A stretch of DNA of 64,000 nucleotides from Ciona savignyi (taxonomy: Eukaryota > Chordata > Ascidiacea > Phlebobranchia > Cionidae), in assembly GCA_000149265.1 (NCBI GenBank), contig CH002346.1, positions 128,385-192,384 of the forward strand, given 5' to 3'. This document shows positions 11,228 to 22,116 of the stretch, in pieces. The first letter of the stretch is position 1. The number at the start of each line of letters is the position of its first letter. The notes beneath the pieces were generated by a model. The model had not been told where the DNA came from. It saw only the letters and a program-made list of their open reading frames with translations, and made no database searches. Position numbers and translations under genes: made by a program.

Positions 11228-11991
11228 GTGGCGGTTAGCACAAGGGAGTTCCCCGGTTTGATGATTACGTAGTCAACATTGTGATTTAGATCCGAGAAGC
11301 AATTATCGTTGACTTGCAATATATCGTCATAAATTAAAGTAAACGATGACTTCGAAGTATTTGCTTTCCGTGTTTTCGCCAATTCCTCTGTTATGCGTTG
11401 CTGTGTTTCCGTCGTCTGCTTAATTATTTGCTTCAATTATCCTTTTCAACTCTACTTTAACTAAGAAAGTATTCAACTTAATAGTTTTTCAATAATTTTA
11501 AGTTTCACACCCGGGATGTGGTCAAAGCTAGCTTAGTTTTTAAATGGTGATCCTTATATTAATCGGGTTACCTGGTGTTACAGATTCTCTGATTTTAGTA
11601 AAGCTCTCGGTATACAAATGGTCTCGTCCGTAAAATTTGCAACCTTTATGGGTACTCGGCCTGCTTTTACTGCCGTAAGCCCGTTACCCGGTAATAAACC
11701 ATACTTGGCACCAAATCCCTCTAATCGCTCAACAAACACCGGAAAATCAGGTACATTGTCGTCACCTGGGGGGGTCTCCATTGCGCAGTGCACTATCAAT
11801 TCGGTAAAAGCTGGGACTTGTACACTTTCCACAACGTATATTTCCTGACATTCAGGAATAAAAGATTTGTTCCATATTGGGATGCTTGCGTCGCCAGCCG
11901 TCATAACGTTCGTTCTGTAACATAAACGACACTGGTTTTTCTGTAGGAAATCTAAACCCAAAATAATTTTGTGTGTGATATCTATGGACAC
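11228..11991 (-). mobile_element. Retroelement fragment inserted in copy B
   Basis: The segment is absent from copy A of the duplication (junction near 3893 there), so it is an insertion. It encodes a protease-region peptide on the minus strand (see 11578-11991) and runs into the scaffold gap, so neither end can be fixed. Minus-strand sequence at 11224-11436 is open for 70 codons, but I do not recognise the product. Confidence 0.6.
11578..11991 (-). pseudogene. Retropepsin C-terminal and Pol linker fragment
   Basis: The open stretch of 137 codons begins next to the gap with KIILGLDFLQKN, which matches the conserved ILG-(L/M)-DFL segment near the C terminus of retroviral-type aspartic proteases in Gypsy elements. 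The part after it (QVPAFTELIVHC) resembles the spacer between protease and RT. The catalytic DTG motif would lie upstream, inside the gap. No RT follows, so the coding region is truncated. The frame is distinct from the nearby Mag-like and BEL elements, so this is a third LTR-element family. Confidence 0.6.
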
Positions 11992-12091
11992 NNNNNNNNN
12001 NNNNNNNNNNNNNNNNNNNNNNNNNNNNNNNNNNNNNNNNNNNNNNNNNNNNNNNNNNNNNNNNNNNNNNNNNNNNNNNNNNNNNNNNNNN
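11992..12091. other. Scaffold gap (100 N)
   Basis: Exactly 100 N, so the true length is unknown. It hides the rest of the retroelement insertion in duplication copy B. Confidence 0.99.
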
Positions 12092-12369
12092 GTTTAGCTT
12101 TACTAAAATCACAACTATTAAAACACGCACATACATTTGGTATAAAATATTCATAATAAAAATACGTACGAATCGTTAAAAATCAAAGCGGGAACTAAAT
12201 TCTTTGGACACAAATTGCGCGGACAACACCAGCACGGAAATCAACACTGCACTGACGTCAACGTTAATCACGTGGTTACCAGAGAGATAACAAAAACGTG
12301 TGAGTTAAAATAACAACGCGAAGATAAAATCAGTTAAAAGTGCGAAGGAAACGAACTAAATGTGATATA

Positions 12370-12711
12370 TGTTACGGCACGCGGTAATGGAGTAGACTCA
12401 CTTGTCCTCGTTCTGATTTATTAAGCGGTTACTAAAAGAAAAAAACAACGTAAGTTATAACCCACCAACACAAATAATATAACACACCTTTACATTACCA
12501 CGTCCATTTCTTAATATTAAATTTAGTCCCAAATTCCTTGTAGTTTTCCCTAATAAACAAAGAGAATAATAACAGGCTGCGTCCTGATTGCAACGTAAAA
12601 TGAAAGGAACTTAAAATGCAAACGTTAACTGAGACTCAAGGACAACTCATAGAAATCAAAGGTGACAAAATAAGTGAACCATAAAAACGCAACTGCATTG
12701 GTGCAGTTACA
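12370..12711 (-). repeat. 3' LTR of BEL element
   Basis: 342 bp, TGTTACGGCACGCGG at the left edge and GTGCAGTTACA at the right. It matches 15631-15971 along its length with numerous substitutions and small indels. Confidence 0.85.
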
Positions 12712-13004
12712 TGGCTCTCCAAAATTTAAACAGAATTTTAAGTAGAACTAAAAAAACAAAAATGGTACACGCAACAAGTTTGTACAAACTCTTTAGACAC
12801 ATCCTTGTGTAGTGTACACGAAACAACGTTTATTCTTCTGGTTAGTGACCTTTAACGTTGGCTCCCCGTTCGGGAATTCCCGGTTCCGACCTTAATCAAT
12901 AATAATAATTTGTGTATTCCTGATATTTGATTAGCTTTATTGATGCAACACTTTATAACTGCACTGTCGTTTTCATCATTGACGTCATGTTGAAAGTAGT
13001 TTGT

Positions 13005-13721
13005 TTACCCTCTCCTACTTGATCGTACAACTCCAATATGCTTGCTTCTCGTTTTCCGTTCTTTGTCAAATCGAACGTCATAAAATTTTAGCGGCATAGT
13101 CGTTCCTGTGTTGGACTTAACTTGGCTTTCCTGTCGCAATCGTCGGGACGTGTTATTGGGTATAAAATAAGGTGGAGGGGGGATACCGGGATTTGTTTTT
13201 CCTTTGTTCACATACTTGTCAATCTCACCACTGTACCACGCCTTTCTTGTTTTGAAACTAAAATCCCTTTCACGTCTGTAATTAATTTTGGGAAATTTTC
13301 TTGGAGGAATCTTCTTGACATGGTTGTCGAGAACTTCCTTTCTATAAGCAATGTAATTTTTACCATAATGCGGCTTGCTCATAAAGCGCCGTTTGTTCTG
13401 CCAGAGACGTTTCCAAAATAATGATACATTATTCTTCATTTTAACATTTTGCGATATGAATGGTAGCGGCACTTCATATCGTCCGCGTGAGCGGATGTCT
13501 TGGCCATTAATGTCAACAAACTTACGGTCATTTTGCGAGTATTTTCGAGTACCATGGCGCTGTTGATCCACCAATTCAGACTTCATCCACCTTCTTAGCT
13601 GTGATGGGTTTATGATCTCCTTCGTGTTTGAACATCCATGTTGTACCGTCAGACCTGCATCTGCTTTATAATAACGATGTGAAATAGCGTTATTTTGCTC
13701 TGGTACATTGTAGCTTCCCAC
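13005..13721 (-). pseudogene. BEL Pol N-terminal remnant
   Basis: This 238-codon frame starts with the region that joins protease to RT in BEL elements. It includes YSQNDRKFVDINGQ and GRYEVPLPF, the latter matching the conserved G-x-YE-x-PLPF segment just before RT. After about residue 150 it turns into basic, low-similarity sequence (KTRKAWYSGEIDKY) in place of the RT palm. No Y-x-DD box, RNase H or integrase residue is present, so the large 3' part of Pol has been deleted. It overlaps the preceding protease frame and is shifted relative to it. Confidence 0.7.
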
Positions 13722-14703
13722 TATCCCCCAACCTAGAGCGGACTTTTGAGCTTAGCAAATGACTTCCCTTGGCCCCTCCAGCAATGACTTCCCTTGGCCT
13801 AATCGCTCCGGGGACATCAGTTCCAAGTAACAAACCTACAGGTGCATCCTGCTGTAGCGGCAAGATAAACTTGGCAATTTTCCTTAAGTGAGGCCATTTC
13901 TCGGCATGACTGGGCAACGGAATTTGAGAACGGTCGACCAATATTTCCGGGCTTGTGTAACACTGGTTTATGTCAAACCTCGCATCTCTTGTATAACTCA
14001 ATCCCTCTAAGTTGGTTATTCGGCGACTTATGACGTTTTCCCGACCCGAGATCGTGGTTAAATCAAGTCAAGTTTGTGGTCCATTTACACCCAACCGCCG
14101 CCAAAGTCCTTCTGACATAAAAGTTGTATTCGATTGTCCGTCTAAAATACTGTAGCACAGAAATTCCTTTTCGCGATTTCGCTTATCTCGCACCCACACA
14201 GGGACGATCATACTATAGTAGTTTTTCATTACATTGTCGTCTACTGCAGCTGTGCCTCTGGTGCGATTGCAAAACGACTGTGGAACACCATGGACATGCA
14301 AGGGGGTAAGATGCGATCTACGGCAGATGGTACACTTAGCTCGGTTACTGCAATTTCTTGCAATATGCTCTCTACTGGAGCCACATCCGTAACAAAGGCC
14401 ACTCGTTCGTAAAAAGTACCGTCTATCCGCCAAATTTATTTTCATATAAGCGTCACATTCGTTCAAACTATGAGTGTTGCTGTTACAGTATGTGTAAGTA
14501 TATGACCGGATTACCTGCTGGGGATTCTCCATCGTTTCTCTTGATCGGATATGAAAGGAGCTCGTCGATCTGTTGTACGGGTTTCGTCGTTTGTCTAAAG
14601 CGGTGCCAATTTCTTGTAGTTCAGGGATGTTTTCCCTTTCCGATTGTAGAGCTATAAACTCTGCTAATTTTTCAAAGGGTGGGTAGTCGTTTTTATTGTC
14701 CAA
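13690..14703 (-). pseudogene. BEL zinc knuckle and retropepsin
   Basis: Two stretches of one minus-strand frame (14703-14068 and 14001-13690) are separated by an in-frame stop at about 14065. The first holds a double zinc-knuckle (CYGCGSSREHIARNC then CTICRR) and a retropepsin motif LDGQSNTTFM, the BEL version of the D-S/T-G-S/A catalytic segment. The second holds the protease C-terminal GLLLGTDVPGAIRPREV, typical of BEL/Pao. The stop between them would prevent translation of Pol unless it is read through. Order and spacing agree with BEL elements, so loss of function came by point mutation and not rearrangement. Confidence 0.8.
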
Positions 14704-14734
14704 TTTATACTCTAGTACCGAGTCTCGCCACCCA

Positions 14735-15602
14735 TTAGATAAACGGGGGTAATCGGGCTACGATTTTGGCACTTTCCGTGGCGTAATCCAACACGCCTAA
14801 CTCAGGGATTTGTCTTTTGGCCACAACGATTTGATTCAGGAAGTCTGAAAAGCGCCTTATACCTATAGCGTCACTCGCTTGAATCTTGGGCCATGCGTAT
14901 AATTTGGTGGTGAATGATTTACTGACCAAACTGTTGTTTCCATACCTTTCTTTTAGTTTGGTTCTTGCTTCCTGATACGCTTCGTCCGACTTCAGCAGGA
15001 AGAATCCGTCAACCACCGACCTGGGTTCACCTGATAAAAATTGATGCAAAAGATTTAGTTTTTGAGCCGCCCAACTGGCTTGTGTGTCGACTAACGCTGT
15101 GAACGCAGTTTCCCAAGCCGGAAATTGCAGCGGGTCACCGTTAAAAACTTCGATTTTAACCGGCAAGCTGTAGTTGGCGCTTCCCATTGATCTCCGGTTT
15201 GATTTCTCCACAGAGCCACGTTGCTGCAATCGATTCAGTGCGCGTTCGGCTTTCAACGTTGCTTCGTTTACCAGGTCTTGCAAACGCAACGCCTTCTCCG
15301 ACCACTTATCCTGCTGGGACGTGGAACACTTTTCCTACCACTCCATATGTGTAGCCTTCTAAAAATGTGTTTAGGGTTTAAACAACTGCGACACAGCTTG
15401 TTGAATCGGTGTTCGTTCGTCCGACACTATTGCACTTTCCGTGACCTCATCCACACAACACAATAAACAATTCTCCGCATCTGACAAGTCTCTGTCGAAC
15501 CTTTATTCCGGTCGAACTGTCACGTTGGAATCATCTAGCTCGTCTAATTTAACTTCGGGCGCACTCGAAGCTTCCATAACATCCGTGTTTTCTTGAAACA
15601 TA
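14735..15602 (-). pseudogene. BEL Gag (DUF1759-like)
   Basis: The N terminus probably begins with the Met at 15602, 29 bp downstream of the 5' LTR, but that frame stops after about 32 codons. The body continues in another frame from 15289. It carries the Gag features of BEL/Pao: VFNGDPLQFPAWETAF, LNLLHQFLSGEPR, a YGN-type LKERYGNN and a C-terminal KIVARLPP. The frame ends at 14735 and the zinc knuckle follows in a different frame. At least two frameshifts therefore break gag. BEL Gag normally forms the particle that packages element RNA. Confidence 0.8.
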
Positions 15603-15630
15603 ATCAACGCCGACGTCGTTGTAAAGTAAC

Positions 15631-15971
15631 TGTTACGGCACGCGGTAATGAAGTAGACTCACTTGTCTTCGTTATGATTTATTCAGCGGTTACTAAAAAG
15701 AAAAAACAACCAAAATTATAGGCCATAAACACAAACAATATTACACACCTTTACATTACCACGTCCAATCCTTAATATTAAATTTAGTTCCAAATTCCTT
15801 GTAGTTTTCCTTAATAAACAAAGAGAATAACAGGCTGCGTCCCTGATTGCAGCGTAAATGAAAACAACTCAAAATGCAAACGTTAACTAAGACTCAAGGA
15901 CAACTCATAGAAATAAAAGGTTACAAAATAAGTGAAACATAACAACGTAACTGCACCGGTGCAGTTAAACA
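15631..15971 (-). repeat. 5' LTR of BEL element
   Basis: 341 bp, partner of 12370-12711. Sequence just inside it (minus strand GTTACTTTACAACG) gives no convincing match to a tRNA 3' end, so the primer is unknown. Confidence 0.85.
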
Positions 15972-17263
15972 GAGCGTTGTGGAGCGAAAATATAGGTTTT
16001 ACCATAAATGTATTTGTTAATACCACTTGATCAATGGATATTGTAGTTCGAAGGTTATAATAACCACATAAACCGTTTATTATAATTGTACACTTTTTGT
16101 GTGTTAAACAATGGAAAATCATTTATTTTAACCTGACTAAGTTTTAAACCCATGTTGAAATCGCCACGAAGTTCGTTTCTGTATAAATACGTTATTGGTC
16201 GCGCTAACCATTTGGTCCTACGATCATTATTTACCTATACGATCATTATTTACTTTTACCTACGATCATTATTTACTTGAAATTAGAAGCTTAAAGCACA
16301 TTGCTGGTCTAACACGGCGTTCTTCTCGTCACTGACATTGAAAAGTTGAACTTTGAAGTCTGTTGTTAAAGTGTTTTTTAAACTATGGGAAGCTAACGTT
16401 CTTGGTACGAACCATGTTTATCTGTTACGAGCATTAAGCAATCAATCCTACATAGGATAAATTGTAAAAATAAATATACTTACTTACTAATGAATGGCTA
16501 TTGTAGTTCAACCATTATAACGTTATTTTATCATTTGGTAAACTTTCATTTCGTGCTTTAAAAGAGAACAACATTTATAACATGCTAAATACAAGTTTTG
16601 TGTTGTACTTTAAACTTAGTACATAAAAAATCAACGATATCTTAAGATTGGGAATTCAAATACCCAAATTAATTAAAGAAAAAAATATCTCGACAATAGG
16701 ATTACTTCATGTTAGCTCATGTGGTTAATTATATTTTTATTGGGGTGAGTTTAATTCTTAATATCTAATAATTTTATACCTTCGAAAAAAGTTTATTGGG
16801 TTTATTTCGTCTGCACAAATTTACACCGACGTAACGTGGAATCAAACGCACGAATCAAAGCTTGGCGTAATTAGCTTTAACAGATTAATTTTGTTAATAC
16901 TACCTGTTCCAGTAAATGCCCGTTGCGTAACCTTCCTATGTTTACGAATTAGACCAACACTAACTTCAGAATCTGCGATGCGTGCGCTTATATACCATCG
17001 CTTGTAAGTCCCGTTATTTTTCCTATTTACGTTATACATCGTTAACTTTTTAAACATTTTGATTAAATATTTCTATCCAGTACAGGGTTATCAGCGAATC
17101 TGTAAATAACCGATTCGGTTCGGCGTGTAAAAATATAAATAATTCGTCTGTACAAAGTAATCTCGTTCATATATGGAATGCGAAGCGGACGGATCAAAGT
17201 ATGACGTCGAATGAATGAGAGAAAAACGCTTAAACAGCGTCAAGCTGAATTTTTTACCGGTCT

Positions 17264-17350
17264 CAGTTTCGATCCCATTATGGGTTCGACACACAGTCCG
17301 TTTTTTATACATATGTATCGGCCAGGTAAACCATTTTGCCACACGACCGT
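17264..17350 (-). repeat. tRNA-like SINE head
   Basis: Read on the minus strand, an A-box-like GTGTGGCAAAATGG is followed by an AT-rich ATACATATGTATA insert and a B-box-like GTCGAACCC. Related copies are at 35994-36095, 40348-40443, about 57925-58005 and, degenerate, 4395-4470. Confidence 0.55.
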
Positions 17351-19484
17351 ACTCAGTTAATTTTGTTAAATTCAACTCAGCTGCGCCAACTACCGAACGT
17401 TTAATAGCCAGTCCAGCTCGCGCTTCAGAATCTGAGCTGCGTGCGCTTATCATACCATCGCCTGTAGTTTTCGTTATCCTTTACGTTATGTTGGTAAATG
17501 TAAACTGCACTTATGGGGACGGTTAAATATTGAAATCCGTGAATTGAAAAGAAAAAAAGATTATTAACATGCTAAAGATATATTTAGACTGTTATTTAAA
17601 ATAGCGTGATTACCGAAAAAAGCTTTCAAAATAACATATACATAAGCTAAAAGGAGGTTTAACTAGTTTATTTATTTTTACTTCATTAATAATCAGTATT
17701 GAAAAGAGAGCACACTCAAAATATTACTACAGGCAAACGAAATAGTAAATTAAATGTTATATGTATAAGTTGCAAATCTATGTGTAAACTCCTGTTTGGA
17801 AATTCTCCAGATATTTAATACCTATGAAACTACGCTCCTACCTTCAACATTAAGAAAAATTTAATCTTTTAAGTTAATTCTTCTTAAATTTAATCTTTTA
17901 AGTTAAAGTTAATTCTTCTGTTTGTGTTATCTTATGTGCTTTGAGTGTACAGTAGGCAATTCTGAGTAAACTAACATAAAAAGAACCTTCTAATTTGATG
18001 GAAATTTGTAGATGAATATAATAAACAAGAAATAAAAATTTGGACACAAACTAAACCCATACAACTCTTGGTTATTTTAATTTCTATTGTGTTTTTTTTT
18101 GAAAATGTTATATACAGTTAACGTTCTTAAACATTAGTATTAAATATTCCTTTCAAATACGGAGATATTAGCGTATACGTAAAGAACCGGTCGCACACCC
18201 TGGATATATATATATATAATCCGAAACGTTTGATTGACACATAGCGCACACTGCTGGTATAACACGGCGTTCTTCTCGTCTCTGATATTAAAAAGTTGAA
18301 CTTTGGAGTCTGTTGTTGAGGTGTTTGTTAAACTATGAGGAGCTAACGTACTTGGTACGAACCATGTTTATCTGTTACACCCAGTAAGCAAACCTCGGTT
18401 CAGGATCTGCGTGTGCTTGTCATGCCATCACCTGTATGTCACGTTAACCTGTTAAATCATACTGCTACTGCATCTAAGCTGGTCGTAATGCGAAGGACTC
18501 TTGGGGCTCGAAATTCGTGCAATCCAATTGTACAAGATTATTAATGGGTCTATGTTAAAGGAGTTAGATGGAGTTCTTGATAACAAGTTCCCACTGTTAT
18601 GTATAACTTGTATAAAATACGTGTGATTATTTTAATATGCGAAAACATATATTTATTAAAGTAAATTGTCTTTGTAAATGATTTTTTTAAGTATTACCAG
18701 GTCTATGCATCGATGGAATTAACGTGGGAGGTCTATGCATCGATGTATATTTGATACAGTAAACTATCCAGCTTCGGTAGTATGAAATGTCAAAATTATA
18801 TATAACTAACTGATTATTGGATATTGTAGTAAAAAACAAATAAACAATTGGTTCTTTATAGTTTTAAAACTATTGTGTGTTGAACACCAGAAAATCTGAC
18901 TAAGTTTTAAACCCATATTGGAATCGCCATGATGTTCGATCTTGTATAAAATTCGTTGTTTGGCACGCTAAACATTCGGTCACACGATTTCGGGCAATAC
19001 GATTTGCACCAATCAATGTTTGATATGATTTGGTTAACTTTCATTTTGTGCACTAATATTGACTCAACATAAAAACATCATCAATTCATCAGTTACAACA
19101 CGAATATCTTATAATGCAGTGGTCAAAGCTGGTTGGTTGTGTCGTTTTGGCAAAGCGCTTATGTATGAATTCAATGGTTTAATCGGTTAAACAGAAACTT
19201 TAGTTAATTTTGTTAAAATCACCAGTAAATGCTCCGTTGCGCCATCTTCCGGGCGCATGATAGCCAGTCCAACCCTCGTTTCAAGATTGCGCTGCGTGCG
19301 TTTATGGTACCATCGTCTTAGGTTCTGTTATTTTGTTAAACCACCCTGTGCTGCTGCATGAAAACTGGTCATAATGGGAAGGAGCCTTAGGGCTCGACAT
19401 CACCTCGCGCCCATCGTCGGGTTACCGGAGATATTGCAGTGTGTTGTATATGATAGACACGTTCCTTCAATTTGGTAGAACACA

Positions 19485-19622
19485 TTAATCCGCTGGGTTC
19501 AGGCTATGTCCATAAAGTGCCTTGCCCAAGGACACAACCGACTAGCTAGCGAACAGTTTCGCACCTTAAACCTTTCGATTGAAAGGTGACGCACTTAACC
19601 GTTAGACCAACAGGCCGGACAT
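19485..19622 (-). repeat. SINE with CTTGGGCAAGGCACTT body
   Basis: On the minus strand a tRNA-like head (GGCCTGTTGGTCTAACGG as A box, GGTGCGAAAC as a decayed B box) is followed by a body with CCTTGGGCAAGGCACTTTA. The same body motif occurs on the plus strand near 40457 and 63136. A G-P-R type head joined to this body is common in aquatic invertebrate SINEs. Confidence 0.6.
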
Positions 19623-20679
19623 GTATTTTAAACTAAGTACATAACAAATCCCGGATATCGTTAGACTGGGAATTTAAACACCCAGATTAATTGAAGACAT
19701 AAAATAATTATCTAGACAATATAATTACTGTGCTTTATTTTAGTTGATGTGGTTAGTTGTATTTTTGTTGGAGTGAGTTTAATTCATATCTAATTATTGT
19801 ATTTTTTCGAGAAGAGTTTATTGGGTTTATTTTGCCTGCAAAATTTAATCCGAAGTAATCAAACGTATGACGATAATTAGCTTTAACAGATTCAATTAGT
19901 TTTGTAAATATCACTTTGTCCCAGTAAATGCCCCGTTGCGCCATCTTCCGGACGTATGCTGGTTAGTCTAACCTAACTTTAGTATTTGCGCTGCGGGGCG
20001 ATAGATGTTTCTTTCTTTCCATTCATTATATTTATCTTCCGAAAATTCTTACCAGCTAGACGAAAAATAGAGCGACACCCTTTAATTGAACGCCACGTCT
20101 AATTAAACGTCACCCTTGGGGAAGTATTAGCATATAGACGTTGTGAAGCGGAAATATAGGTTTTACCATAAATCTATTTGTTAATAGCACTTTATAAATG
20201 GATATTGTAGTTCGAACGTTATAATAACCACACAAAACGTTCTTTATAACTGTACACTTCTTGTGTGTTGAACCCTAGAAAATCATTTATATTAACCTGA
20301 CTAATTTTTCAACCCATGTTGAAATCGCCACGAAGTCTGTTTCTGTATAAAATTCATTGTTCGTGGCGCTAACCATTTGGTCCTAAAATCATTATTTACT
20401 TAAAATTAGAAGCTCAAAGCGAAGCGCACGAATCAAAATATGGGCTACAACAAGGTAACAGTTTCGATTATTTTACATCGGATTCCATTTCGAATTATGA
20501 AAATTAATTTTGTTTTTATGCAACGCGATAGAATACTCAGTTATGGAAATTTCCTTTGTCAAACGCAATAAACATATTAAAATTCGGAGCAGGCGATTCT
20601 GAAACTTTTGATCGGTAAATAACAAAGCGAGCACATAATAGCACACAATTAAGAAAAGCCTTTAATTTATGCAACGGAG

Positions 20680-22116
20680 CTTGAATACCAAGAGTTTTGT
20701 GTCTGTGGTATTTAATTTAAGGTTCATGTGGGTTTTAGCGCATATCCAATTTTCAACTTCGTGTCAGTATTTGTCCAAGTGTTTACATTGCGCAAATATA
20801 TGTATATATGTCTCTGGGGAGTTATTACAGAAGTTACAGTTGGGAGAATCTTTAAGGTTAAAAAGTGAAGGTGAATATTTGTGACGAGAGCTCGCATATT
20901 GATTTTATATTGTAGTGATCTTAACCTGTTTTACAAGGTACATATGTAGTTTGATGTGTAAACGTCTTTCCAATTTAGTCCATTTTGTAGTCCCAGATCT
21001 GCTTCCCATGCCAGTTGTTTATTCATTGGCTTTTCTTCCTTTTTTTACGGCAGCGCACATACCATAATTTATTGTTCGGTGTGTAATCAGTTTCTTATGT
21101 GAAGTGGTTTTCAAGCGATACAGGAGGCGTTGCACTGGTACTAATGTTCATATTGCCTAGTATAGCTGCTTTAAGTTGGTTGTATTCCATGAAATGTGGT
21201 CTGTTGTTCGGGTTGATTTTTTTTGGTGGTTAGACAAAAAAAGCAAAATTGTGCACTTAGTGCGAGTTGGTGGCCTTAGGCCGATCCCCTCGTGCAATGT
21301 GGAAATTAATTCACTGGGGGAGGTTTCCCTAGTATGTTGTTAACGCAAGAGACACCTTTCGCAGGCATCTCTCCACAGCGTGCAAGTCACGTAGGGAGGG
21401 GTTCTATTGCTTAAGGTAACCTAGCCCTTCAATTTCACACCTTACCTAAGTAAAGTATGATCGTAATCCATGTACTTGTCGTTAATGTCGATCAGTTGGT
21501 AAAATTCTAAAATTCCGGCTTCCACAAACGTTGGTATGTACATTGGTTTGTTCCTGAATTTAATTTTTTTTTGTAGCCACAGGGGGAGTAAAAGAGCGGT
21601 GGTTGTTCCCTGCTGTACGTCACTCTGTATACGTCCAGACAGCATCTGAGGGCTTTATAGGGTACTATCTTTGGTAGCAGTTGGTTATCACGTCTCAAGG
21701 TTGTGCCAAGGTAGGCGATCATTTTGCGTTCACTTATTGAGTTCTTTTCGATCCGCTTCCAGGTTGCGTCAAAATTAGGGTCGAAGAATTGTCCTATTTG
21801 CTTTATTCTTATGGCAGAGATGTAGGATTCAACGTCGATCATTCGTATTTCGCCATCACCAAGATCGTTGCACATTACACTCCTTCGTTCCCATTTCGAA
21901 TTCCAGAGGAAGTGAAATAAAAGAATATTGAGTTTCTTGAAAAAATCTTTTTTGTAAGTGATTGATAACACACTGTTCTTGTTAGTAAGGGTTGGTATCG
22001 ATAAACCTTTGATCACGGTTATTTTCTCGAAAGGGTTAAGTTTCTGCTTGACCAGATGTTCAAAAGTACCTTTATTTTGGTGGGATATTGAGTTGGTACA
22101 GCTACTTTGTGTTGCT
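20680..22116 (-). pseudogene. LINE ORF2 C-terminal part
   Basis: This is a continuation of ORF2 beyond the RT. Fragments include FLWNSKWERRSVMCNDLG and EGGIRM-like DGEIRMIDVESY, the segment after the RT thumb in L1-type ORF2. Further on come HFMEYNQLKAAILGN (about 21195) and YKINMRALVTNI (about 20900). It ends with a CCHC-type finger, CNFCNNSPETYIHIFAQC (about 20780-20835), which is the typical end of such proteins. At least four frame changes occur, and the inserted block at 21255-21440 separates two coding pieces. Confidence 0.75.
21255..21440. repeat. ~190-bp block inserted in LINE ORF2
   Basis: LINE coding resumes on both sides but not inside. The block is richer in GC than its surroundings and on the minus strand can form short stems such as GAGA-GATGCC / GG-TGTCTC (about 21345-21375) and GGGGAGG-type runs. 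It ends against a T-rich stretch. I tested it mentally against U1, U2, U4, U5, U6, U11, U12, 7SL and 5S and found no convincing match, so its identity is unknown. Confidence 0.5.

Larger units (their letters stand above)
9700..12369. repeat. 1.8-kb duplicated block, copy B, interrupted
   Basis: This is the second copy of 2325-4165. It is collinear up to about 11227 and resumes at 12092 (GTTTAGCTTTACTAAAATCAC). Between these points lie about 760 bp of retroelement sequence and a scaffold gap. The right edge ends at the BEL LTR at 12370, exactly where homology to copy A also stops (about 4165). Confidence 0.75.
12370..15971 (-). mobile_element. Non-autonomous BEL/Pao element (3.6 kb)
   Basis: Two diverged LTRs (342 and 341 bp, TGTTACGG...) flank minus-strand sequence that encodes a BEL-type Gag, a zinc knuckle, a retropepsin and the very start of Pol. 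Reverse transcriptase, RNase H and integrase are absent, although full BEL elements encode about 1000 further residues there. The coding part has frameshifts and a stop. The LTRs differ at many sites, so the insertion is older than the Mag-like element. No matching target-site duplication is visible: the left flank belongs to the 1.8-kb duplication, the right flank to another repeat family also seen at 20139. Confidence 0.85.
15972..20450. repeat. Mosaic of short dispersed repeats, no gene
   Basis: This 4.5-kb stretch is built from pieces that recur in the window. The block with AACACGGCGTTCTTCTCGTC occurs at 16311 and 18261 and, with one change, at 26247. The block from about 15975 (TATAGGTTTTACCATAAAT) recurs at 20157. 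The block with GCTTTCAA(A/G)ATAA near 17620 recurs at 25836, and the block with GGTTTATTTCGTCTGCAC near 16798 recurs in diverged form at 19822. Short tails like GCGCCATCTTCCGGGC recur at 19238 and 19938. No open frame exceeds about 120 codons and none resembles a protein I know. Confidence 0.6.

Noticed and set aside
11852..12156. ORFs spanning the gap at 11992-12091 on both strands
   Set aside because: They exist only because the N run is read as open sequence.
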